Assembly: GCA_963848675.1 (NCBI GenBank)
Contig: CAWKEY010000031.1
Location: 124,001 to 188,000 of the forward strand
Direction of reading: 5' to 3'
From: CAWKEY01 sp963848675
Lineage (GTDB): Bacteria > Pseudomonadota > Gammaproteobacteria > Methylococcales > Methylomonadaceae
DNA length: 64,000 nt
The notes below the pieces were generated by a model. The model had not been told where the DNA came from. It saw nothing but the letters and a program-made list of their open reading frames with translations, and did no database searches. Positions 7,704 to 14,310 of this stretch are shown in pieces. Positions within the stretch are counted from its first letter, which is position 1. Each line of letters begins with the position of its first letter. The translations under genes and the position numbers were made by a program.

Positions 7704-8611
7704 TGCATCCGGATGCCGAACAGCTACTGACTGATTTTTTTGACCAGCTTAAGTTTGAAAAGCGCGCGTCGGCCAACACGCTAACAAGCTATCAGCGGGA
7801 TATGCAGAACTTAAGCCGTTATTGTGTAGACAAAGCCATTGGCCACTGGACAGACCTGCAACAAAGCGATATCCGCAGTCACATAGCCGCCAGGCACCGG
7901 CAGGGCATCAGCAGTAAAAGTCTACAACGCGAACTGTCCGCGATGCGCAGTTTTTATAATTTCCTGCTGAAAAAAGGCCGGGCCGAAAGCAATCCTGCCC
8001 AGCATGTGCAAGCGCCCAAACAAAGCAGAAAACTCCCGAAAACTCTGGATGTCGATCAAATTACCGGGATGCTCGAAGCAGGCGCCAGCTCGGTGCTGGA
8101 AATTCGGGACTTGGCCATGTTTGAATTATTTTACTCATCGGGTCTGCGTCTGGGCGAGCTGGCCGCGCTGAATCTGACCGATATCGACCTGGCCGATCAT
8201 TCGCTGATTGTCCGTTCCGGTAAAGGCGGCAAAACCAGGGTCTTGCCCGTTGGCAGCAAAGCCGTTCGCGCCGTTGAAAACTGGCTGCAACAACGCGGAA
8301 AAATCAATACCAATACCGAGCCTGCCCTGTTTGTTTCAGAGCGAGGTACGCGCCTTGGCCGGCGCAGCATCGAATTGAGACTGGCCCAGTGGTGCAAAAA
8401 AAAAGGCATTGCCGAACATATCCACCCGCATATGCTAAGGCATTCCTTTGCCAGTCATTTGCTTGAAGCCAGTCAGGATTTAAGAGCCGTGCAGGAACTG
8501 CTGGGCCACAGCAACATCAGCACCACTCAGATATATACTCATCTGGACTTCCAGCATCTGGCTGCAGTCTATGATCAGGCGCATCCCCGGGCCAAAAAAA
8601 AATCTGAATAG
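7703..8611 (+). CDS. xerC: Tyrosine recombinase XerC
   Basis: Site-specific recombinase which, with XerD, resolves chromosome dimers at dif. The 302 residues hold an N-terminal SAM-like core-binding domain and a C-terminal catalytic domain. The catalytic residues are visible: Arg149 in SGLRLGEL, Lys174 in SGKGGKTR, His243 and Arg246 in HPHMLRHSF, His269 in LLGHSN and the nucleophile Tyr278 in TQIYTH. The order dapF-DUF484-xerC supports XerC rather than XerD or an integrase. The 3' end has a run of nine A residues (8594-8602), a possible slippage point. Confidence 0.95.
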   Translation: MHPDAEQLLTDFFDQLKFEKRASANTLTSYQRDMQNLSRYCVDKAIGHWTDLQQSDIRSHIAARHRQGISSKSLQRELSAMRSFYNFLLKKGRAESNPAQHVQAPKQSRKLPKTLDVDQITGMLEAGASSVLEIRDLAMFELFYSSGLRLGELAALNLTDIDLADHSLIVRSGKGGKTRVLPVGSKAVRAVENWLQQRGKINTNTEPALFVSERGTRLGRRSIELRLAQWCKKKGIAEHIHPHMLRHSFASHLLEASQDLRAVQELLGHSNISTTQIYTHLDFQHLAAVYDQAHPRAKKKSE

Positions 8612-8724
8612 CCGTTTGCGACATCAGCAAAACGCCAAAAAATCTGTTACCATGTTTTTATATTTTTATATAAAAAAGCAATCTGTTTTCTCACGCAGAC
8701 ACACCTCTTTACAGGATATCGGAA

Positions 8725-9756
8725 ATGGCGGAAAGCGAAGCACTGCAAGACGATTTTAGATCGAAAGGAATACTCTGGAGTCTTGGGATTTTTTCCCTTG
8801 TTGTAGTAGTTATCTTGATACTCCTGGGTGCGTGGTGGGGAGCGGAGCCAGGACAGTTTAATGTCCAGGAAGAGGCCTTGGAACGGGCAAAAGAAACCAA
8901 TTCTACCGAAATGCCTATTGGCTATACCTACACCAATACCCTGGCGCATATTGCCGAGGTGTTGTTACATAAACCCGGTGGATATATCACCAATGATGTG
9001 GCGCCTCCCGGCGTTTTCCTGGATAACATATCCAGTTTTGAATTAGGCGCGTTGGTCATGTTGCGTGATGCGACCTCCGCACTAAGAAATCACTTTGCCA
9101 GAAACCAGTCACAATCCACCGAAGATCCTGACCTGGCTAATGCCGAACCTTATTTCTATTACGAACACAATTCCTGGGCCTTGCCATCGACGGAAGCCGA
9201 GTATGAAAAAGGTATTGAGGCTTTGCACAAGTACATGTCAAGGCTGCAAAAATACGGCGGTCCCGTCAAACGGGCGCAATTTTTCTCCCGGGCAGATAAC
9301 CTGTGGCAATATATCGAGGTGGTCATTAAAAGGCTGGGTGGTCTCTCCACCCGTCTCGGCGCCAGCACCTTTGGCGCGGCCGCCATACCGGGCATGGCCA
9401 TGATTGAGAGCGAATCTCGCGATGCCAAGACCCAATCGATCCCGATGGGACAGACTTCCTGGCTGGATATAGACAACATATTTTATGAAGCACGCGGCGC
9501 AGCTTGGGCCTTGCTGCATATTTTCCGAGCCATCAAAGTTGATTTTGGAGACATTCTGCTAGATAAACGCGCCATGAACACCGTTGACAACATTATCAAG
9601 GAAATGGAGAATGCCTTGGCTCCCATTTTAAGTCCGATGATTTTAAATGGCGGCGGTTATGGACTGTTCGCCAACTATTCACTGACCATGGCCAACTACA
9701 TTGCTCGCGCCAATGCGGCTGCGTTAGATTTGCGCGACGTCATGAACAGAGGCTAA
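8725..9756 (+). CDS. DUF2333 family membrane protein
   Basis: A 343-residue protein of the DUF2333 family. One transmembrane helix lies near residues 18-38 (ILWSLGIFSLVVVVILILLG), and the rest is probably periplasmic. Characteristic stretches include NDVAPPGVFLDNISSFELG and FYYEHNSWALPSTEAEY. No function is established. It is followed after 7 bases by a DUF4389 gene, a pairing I believe is conserved in several gammaproteobacteria; a shared envelope role is inferred. Confidence 0.88.
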   Translation: MAESEALQDDFRSKGILWSLGIFSLVVVVILILLGAWWGAEPGQFNVQEEALERAKETNSTEMPIGYTYTNTLAHIAEVLLHKPGGYITNDVAPPGVFLDNISSFELGALVMLRDATSALRNHFARNQSQSTEDPDLANAEPYFYYEHNSWALPSTEAEYEKGIEALHKYMSRLQKYGGPVKRAQFFSRADNLWQYIEVVIKRLGGLSTRLGASTFGAAAIPGMAMIESESRDAKTQSIPMGQTSWLDIDNIFYEARGAAWALLHIFRAIKVDFGDILLDKRAMNTVDNIIKEMENALAPILSPMILNGGGYGLFANYSLTMANYIARANAAALDLRDVMNRG

Positions 9757-9763
9757 AGTCATT

Positions 9764-10060
9764 ATGGATGAACAAATCAGCGAAAATCTGAAAAAACTCG
9801 GTACCTGGAAAAGGCTATTCTTTATGCTGATTTTCGCAGTCATCATGACCTTGGTCAGAATGCTGCTGTGGGGAGTTGTACTACTGCAAATTGGCTCGCT
9901 TTTGCTGACTGGCAAAGTTAACACCCATGTGCTCAATTTTGGCCGTAGCCTGTCGGTTTATATTTACCATATATTGTTGTTTTTGACGTTTAATACCGAC
10001 AGCCTGCCTTTCCCTTTCGCAGACTGGGACTTAACCGCAGAGCTCAAGCTACCTGAATAA
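9764..10060 (+). CDS. DUF4389 family small membrane protein
   Basis: A 98-residue protein with two transmembrane helices (about residues 18-46 and 60-76), separated by a short loop, and an acidic C-terminal tail. The GTWKRLFFMLIFA and NFGRSLSVYIYHILLFLTF stretches fit the DUF4389 family, of unknown function. It is almost certainly co-transcribed with the DUF2333 gene and is followed by a hairpin terminator. Confidence 0.8.
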   Translation: MDEQISENLKKLGTWKRLFFMLIFAVIMTLVRMLLWGVVLLQIGSLLLTGKVNTHVLNFGRSLSVYIYHILLFLTFNTDSLPFPFADWDLTAELKLPE

Positions 10061-10080
10061 AACTTCGCTGACGCTAACAA

Positions 10081-10113
10081 AAAGCGGGTAATCCTCTTGC
10101 GATTACCGGCTTT
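10081..10113 (+). terminator. Rho-independent terminator after DUF2333-DUF4389
   Basis: The arms GGTAATC (10087-10093) and GATTACC (10101-10107) pair perfectly. After one mismatch the stem extends through AAAGC/GCTTT, giving 12 pairs in all around a 7-base loop. A short T stretch closes it. It lies 20 bases after the DUF4389 stop codon. Confidence 0.65.
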
Positions 10114-10184
10114 CTGGCCCCTGATAACCCAGGATTGGCGACGATTGCCAAAACCGCCAGTAAATCTTCATTTCCATTGCTGCA

Positions 10185-11306
10185 ATGGCTTTTTCCATGA
10201 GCGAAGCGTTTTGTAAAAGTGGCCTGCGCAAAATCATCCACATTGATATGGATGCTTTTTTTGCGGCGGTGGAGCAGCGTGATTTTCCGCAATACCGCAA
10301 CAAGCCCATCATCGTCGGCGGTGCACCTGATTCTCGCGGCGTGGTGGCAACCTGCAGTTATGAGGCCCGCCACTACGGCATTCATTCAGCCATGCCGTCA
10401 TCCCAGGCGTATCGTTTGTGTCCCCAGGCCGTTTTTGTAAAACCACGTTTTGAGGCTTACCAGGAAGCTTCACAGCATATTCGAGGCATCTTTGCCGGCT
10501 ATACCGACTTGTTTGAGCCGCTGTCTCTTGACGAAGCCTATCTTGATGTCAGTGACGTCAACTTGCACAAAGGTTCGGCCACACTCGTCGCCAAAGCCAT
10601 CAAGGCAAGAATAAGGCAGAAAACCGGACTCATTGCCTCGGCAGGGATTTCCTACAATAAGTTTTTGGCCAAGATGGCTTCGGATATGGACAAACCGGAT
10701 GGGCTTTATGTGATCACGCCGGAACAGGGCGCTGCGTTCGTCGAGCAACTTCCGGTCGGCAAATTTCACGGCATCGGCAAGGCGACAGCGGCGAAAATGC
10801 ACTCTATGGGCATATTGACCGGCAAGGACTTGAAAAAATTGTCTCTGGAAATGCTGCAGCACAGTTTTGGCAAGGCCGGCCAGCATTATTACAGCATTGC
10901 CAGAGGCATTGATAACCGGCCGGTCAATAATCACAGAACCCGCAAATCGATAGGTGTGGAAACGACTTTTCAGCAAGATATTAAGAGCATGCCCGATGTT
11001 ATGGAGCAGTTGCAAACCCTGCTGACATCAGCCCTGGACAAAGCCGCCGAAAAACAGCTGGCCGCCCATACGCTAACGGTAAAAATTAGATACCACGACT
11101 TTGTACAAATCACCCGCAGCAGGACGCTGCCCCAGCGGGTGACTTCGACAGCAGAATCGCGGGCCATGCTGGAAGAGTTGGTAAAAAATACCGACATCGG
11201 TCAGCGCAAGGTGCGTCTGCTGGGCGTCACGCTGTCGTCCTTGGAAAATCAATCAACCCAGCTCCGTTTTCAGCAAATGGATTTGTTTAACCGTTTCTCT
11301 GGCTAG
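10185..11306 (+). CDS. dinB: DNA polymerase IV (Y family)
   Basis: Error-prone translesion polymerase. The palm contains HIDMDAFFAAVEQRD with metal ligand Asp21, and SLDEAYLDV with Asp116-Glu117. SAGISYNKFLAKMASDMDKPDG marks DinB, the helix-hairpin-helix follows (GIGKATAAKMHSMG), and the little-finger domain ends at 373 residues in MDLF, resembling a beta-clamp-binding peptide (QxxDLF type). The start at 10185 is the first ATG; MSEAF at 10197 is an equally good candidate because neither has a clear ribosome binding site. No LexA box was recognised upstream. Confidence 0.95.
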   Translation: MAFSMSEAFCKSGLRKIIHIDMDAFFAAVEQRDFPQYRNKPIIVGGAPDSRGVVATCSYEARHYGIHSAMPSSQAYRLCPQAVFVKPRFEAYQEASQHIRGIFAGYTDLFEPLSLDEAYLDVSDVNLHKGSATLVAKAIKARIRQKTGLIASAGISYNKFLAKMASDMDKPDGLYVITPEQGAAFVEQLPVGKFHGIGKATAAKMHSMGILTGKDLKKLSLEMLQHSFGKAGQHYYSIARGIDNRPVNNHRTRKSIGVETTFQQDIKSMPDVMEQLQTLLTSALDKAAEKQLAAHTLTVKIRYHDFVQITRSRTLPQRVTSTAESRAMLEELVKNTDIGQRKVRLLGVTLSSLENQSTQLRFQQMDLFNRFSG

Positions 11307-11336
11307 CTCACGGTCAAAAGCGCGCGCTTAAGCAAT

Positions 11337-11374
11337 AAAAAAGGCCCTGATGATTGCTCGCCAGGGCCTTTTTA
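11337..11374. terminator. Bidirectional terminator between dinB and cspA
   Basis: AAAAGGCCCTG (11339-11349) and CAGGGCCTTTT (11362-11372) form an 11-pair stem with a 12-base loop, flanked by A-rich sequence on the left and T-rich sequence on the right. It can therefore end transcripts from dinB on the plus strand and from the cold-shock gene on the minus strand. Confidence 0.85.
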
Positions 11375-11390
11375 TTGAATCTGAATGTCC

Positions 11391-11594
11391 TTATTTAGGT
11401 TGGACATTTGCGGCAGTTAAGCCTTTCGGACCCGATTCAATGTCAAAGTGTACCGTTTGGCCTGGAGTCAGTGTTTTGAACCCTTCTCCCTGAATAACAG
11501 AGTGATGAACGAAAACATCTTCGTTACCTTCTGAAGGCTGAATAAAACCAAAGCCTTTTGTATTATTAAACCACTTTACAGTGCCTGTTGCCAT
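11391..11594 (-). CDS. cspA: Cold-shock domain protein (CspA family)
   Basis: A 67-residue RNA/DNA-binding beta-barrel protein that melts RNA structure. It carries RNP1 (KGFGFIQP) and RNP2 (VFVHHS), and starts MATGTVKWFNN. I chose the ATG at 11594 because it matches the family length and is preceded by TAGGAG about 8 bases upstream; the frame is open further upstream without homology. A long 5' untranslated region would be expected for a cold-induced member. Which paralogue it is cannot be told from sequence alone. Confidence 0.93.
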   Translation of the reverse strand: MATGTVKWFNNTKGFGFIQPSEGNEDVFVHHSVIQGEGFKTLTPGQTVHFDIESGPKGLTAANVQPK

Positions 11595-11736
11595 CTTCAA
11601 AACTCCTAAAATAAAAACTACGGTTAACACAGAACTACAACATTGATAACCGGACAACCTAACAACAATCGGGCTCCCTTAACTCAATATCTACCTTCTG
11701 ATCGCGGGCAATTGTACTGCTTTTGAGTATGAACTG

Positions 11737-12147
11737 TCATCCGCAGATTTTATAAAGGCCGTCTAGCACCAGGGAATTGGGGCTAACCATGCCAATGACC
11801 TTGTTGTTTTCAATCACCGGCGCTCTGACCAGATTGTAATCGGCAAATAACCGCGAGCAATAGCGGATGTCCATGTCTGGCGCGACAGTAATCACCGGCT
11901 TGGCCATGATTTCATAGACATTGACCCGGTCCGGGGGGCGGTCTTTTGCCAGTACATGACGGGCAATATCGCCGCAGGTGACCATACCGTACTCATCGTC
12001 ATCATGGCGTTTATTGACGATTAGTACGGAGGTTTTGAGCGATTTCATTTTTCTCAGGGCATCGCCTACGGTGGCAATGCCGTCTATGCTGCCAAAATCG
12101 GTTTTCATGACGTCGCTTACGCGGATGATTGGCTGATTGTTGATCAT
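11737..12147 (-). CDS. CBS-pair domain protein
   Basis: A 136-residue protein made of two CBS motifs, roughly residues 8-65 and 73-130 (VSDVMKTDFGSIDGIATVGD and VYEIMAKPVITVAPDMDI). Tandem CBS modules bind adenine nucleotides or similar ligands and act as sensors on channels, transporters and enzymes. The start overlaps the end of the PII-like gene by 4 bases. It is the last gene of a four-gene minus-strand operon with two DUF1538 membrane proteins, so it is probably a regulatory subunit of that system (inference). Confidence 0.9.
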   Translation of the reverse strand: MINNQPIIRVSDVMKTDFGSIDGIATVGDALRKMKSLKTSVLIVNKRHDDDEYGMVTCGDIARHVLAKDRPPDRVNVYEIMAKPVITVAPDMDIRYCSRLFADYNLVRAPVIENNKVIGMVSPNSLVLDGLYKICG

Positions 12148-12494
12148 AGTTTGTTCTCGAGTTCATGGGTTAGTTCTGCAACCTGATGCAGGACGCCAAT
12201 GGCGTCTTCTACATCAATCTTAAAAGCGATACCGGTACCCGGCTTGCTGTCAAATTCAGCAACTTTGGCTATTTGCTCCAGAATATGCCGGCTGAGATGT
12301 TCCTCGACCAGCAACAGCAGCACATCTCTCGGGTTTTCCAGGTTCAGGCCAAAAAAAGTTTTTGATTGTTTAAGACCCTCTCCGCGGGCATGATTGATCA
12401 CAGTTGCACCTTTAGCGCCTTGTTCGCGGGCGGTATCAAGTACTAGGTCAGTTTTATCATCTTCGACAAACACAATAATTAATTTGAAGTGCAT
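12144..12494 (-). CDS. PII-like signalling protein, DUF1538-associated
   Basis: A 116-residue protein with PII (GlnB-like) organisation: beta strand HFKLIIVFVEDDKTDLVLD, then GAKGATVINHARGEG, a short T-loop region, and a C-terminal GTGIAFKIDVEDAIGV resembling the PII ligand-binding strand. The T-loop is short and has no equivalent of the uridylylated Tyr51 of GlnB, so classic nitrogen-signalling modification is unlikely. I chose the ATG at 12494 because TGAGGAAC lies just upstream; a longer frame begins inside the DUF1538 gene. The context predicts control of the DUF1538 membrane proteins. Confidence 0.8.
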   Translation of the reverse strand: MHFKLIIVFVEDDKTDLVLDTAREQGAKGATVINHARGEGLKQSKTFFGLNLENPRDVLLLLVEEHLSRHILEQIAKVAEFDSKPGTGIAFKIDVEDAIGVLHQVAELTHELENKL

Positions 12495-12502
12495 GAGGTT
12501 CC

Positions 12503-13279
12503 TCAGGGTTTGGATGGGAGACGGGCTTTGTTGCGCCATTGCGCAAATTGCGCATAGCTTAAAACCGTCATGATAGGAAACAGACTGGCAAAGGCAATCA
12601 GGCCAAAACCGTCCAACAATGGATTTCTGTCCGGCACTGCTGAGGCCAGGCCCAATCCTAATGCCGTGACCAGCGGCACGGTCACGGTCGATGTGGTAAC
12701 ACCGCCGGAATCATAAGCCAGGGCAATAATCATCCTGGGCGCAAACAGGGTTTGTATAATAACAATGACATAGCCTGTGATTATAAAAAAATACAGATCA
12801 ATTCCGCTGACTATTCTGAATGCGCCCAGTGCAATACCGATGGCAACACCAATAGACACGGCTATTCGGAGTCCCCAGGCATTTATGCTACCGCCTGAAA
12901 TCTGTTCGGCTTTGATGGCGACTGCAAGCAGCGAAGGTTCGGCTAATGTAGTGGCAAAACCAATGCCGGCCGCAAATATATAAATCCAGAAATAAGAATG
13001 CCAACTGGCGGTCTGCCCCGGAGTAATGCCAAGAAACTCAGGCGTAGTTAGCTGGAATGCCATCAGTTTTCCAAGTGGGAACAGCGCCATGTCCAGGCCC
13101 TGCAAAAAGAAGGCAATGCCGAATAAAACATACAGAAAACCGGTTAGCGTTTTTTTCGGGTGGGCTAACGGTTTGCGAATGACCAGCAGCTGGAAGCCGA
13201 TGATAATAGCGGCAATGGGCAATACATCGCGCCCGGTCGCCAGAAGCGTCTGTCCGAATTGATGGAGCCATTCGATCAT
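12503..13279 (-). CDS. DUF1538 membrane protein B
   Basis: A 258-residue integral membrane protein with about six to seven hydrophobic segments. Two conserved blocks stand out: GFATTLAEPSLLAVA in the first half and AYDSGGVTTSTVTVPLVTA in the second. Both recur in the neighbouring DUF1538 protein A and resemble small-residue-rich re-entrant or substrate-site motifs. The family is of unknown function and is presumed to transport something. The start overlaps protein A by 4 bases (ATGA), so the two are probably made in equal amounts and form a heterodimer. In some other bacteria I believe the two domains are fused in one chain. Confidence 0.85.
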   Translation of the reverse strand: MIEWLHQFGQTLLATGRDVLPIAAIIIGFQLLVIRKPLAHPKKTLTGFLYVLFGIAFFLQGLDMALFPLGKLMAFQLTTPEFLGITPGQTASWHSYFWIYIFAAGIGFATTLAEPSLLAVAIKAEQISGGSINAWGLRIAVSIGVAIGIALGAFRIVSGIDLYFFIITGYVIVIIQTLFAPRMIIALAYDSGGVTTSTVTVPLVTALGLGLASAVPDRNPLLDGFGLIAFASLFPIMTVLSYAQFAQWRNKARLPSKP

Positions 13280-14010
13280 CGGATTATTCCGAAAGCCATC
13301 ACAAAAATTATCGGCGTTAACGAGGCGAAAGCGATCAGACCAAAGCCGTCAATCATCGGATTGCGGCCTTTAATGGCTGTAGCCAGGCCCACACCGAGCG
13401 CCGTTACCAGGGGCACGGTAATGGTCGATGTCGTCACTCCGCCTGAGTCATAGGCAATGCCGATGATGTCCTCCGGTGCAAACGGTGTTATGAGAATGAC
13501 GCAGCCATAGCCGACGATAATCAAATTATGCAAAGGCCAGCCGCGGATGATTCTTAACACGCCGACTAAAATGGCAAAGCCGACCGACAGTGCCACCGTA
13601 ATGCGTAGTCCCAGGGCATAGTTGTTTCTGGCCGATTGGGTTTGTGCAATGATATCGCCTTTGCTGGCGATAGTAGCGGCTTCATCGGCCACAGCGATAA
13701 GCGCAGGTTCCGCTACCGTCGTGCCAAAGCCTAGACAAAAAGCAAACAGCAACAACCAGAACAGACTGCCTTTGCGGGCAAAGGAGTAAGCCATCGCCTC
13801 GCCCAGAGGAAACAGGCTTTGCTCAAGTCCCTGAATAAACAAGGTAAGTCCCAGAATAACAAAGACGGTGCCGGTGATTAAATTGGCGACATCGGGAATG
13901 GGCTGGCGAATAATGAGAATCTGAAAAACCAGCACAACAAACAATATTGGCAGCAGGTCCAGGAAGCTGTTGAGTAATTGTTTAACGAAATGATTTTTGT
14001 GAATAGACAT
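13276..14010 (-). CDS. DUF1538 membrane protein A
   Basis: A 244-residue membrane protein, first gene of the DUF1538 operon, with GGAGATTGA as ribosome binding site directly before the ATG. It carries the same two family blocks as protein B (GFGTTVAEPALIAVA and AYDSGGVTTSTITVPLVTA) followed by GRNPMIDGFGLIAFASL, and looks like a paralogue from gene duplication. About six hydrophobic segments are visible. The substrate is unknown. Coupling to PII-like and CBS proteins suggests a transporter gated by cellular energy or nucleotide state (inference). Confidence 0.85.
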   Translation of the reverse strand: MSIHKNHFVKQLLNSFLDLLPILFVVLVFQILIIRQPIPDVANLITGTVFVILGLTLFIQGLEQSLFPLGEAMAYSFARKGSLFWLLLFAFCLGFGTTVAEPALIAVADEAATIASKGDIIAQTQSARNNYALGLRITVALSVGFAILVGVLRIIRGWPLHNLIIVGYGCVILITPFAPEDIIGIAYDSGGVTTSTITVPLVTALGVGLATAIKGRNPMIDGFGLIAFASLTPIIFVMAFGIIR

Positions 14011-14310
14011 TCAATCTCCTTAGAATACAAAAAGATTGTATATGAAAGCAGCATGATGACGCCATGACTGAAGTGCCTTGCCAGGCAAATTTCGTACTTT
14101 CGGATCAGTAAGCATTGAAGGCAATACAGTCGCCGGGTTAGTCACAGTGAGCGGCAGAGTAACCGTGCCCGATGCACCGCGAGAGCCATTACCGCTGGAA
14201 AGAGTAAGCGGCGGCCGTGGCCAACAATCCTGGGATAGGCTTACTTGAAAAGCAGCAGATTATGCCCCATGTCAGTCATAATCTAAAAATTCATTACTGA
14301 GGTACTCAAT
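14011..14310. other. Divergent intergenic region, DUF1538 operon and clpB
   Basis: Three hundred bases containing the promoters for the DUF1538 operon (minus) and clpB (plus). The clpB side has a sigma-32 promoter at 14244-14270. In the middle, at about 14070-14247, one plus-strand frame stays open for 57 codons with a beta-rich, coding-like product (GSVSIEGNTVAGLVTVSGRV) but no start codon, possibly the relic of a repeat-type exoprotein; support is weak. Confidence 0.45.
14244..14270 (+). promoter_or_regulatory. Sigma-32 heat-shock promoter of clpB
   Basis: CTTGAAA at 14244-14250 and CCCCAT at 14265-14270 are separated by 14 bases. This matches the Escherichia coli RpoH consensus (CTTGAAA, 13-15 bases, CCCCAT) at every position. 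The expected transcription start is near 14277, about 34 bases before the clpB start codon. It implies heat-shock induction of clpB. Confidence 0.9.

Noticed and set aside
14070..14247. Open, coding-like plus-strand stretch before clpB (GSVSIEGNTVAGLVTVSG)
   Set aside because: No start codon, no recognisable family, and it runs into the sigma-32 promoter; possible exoprotein relic but too weak to list as a gene.
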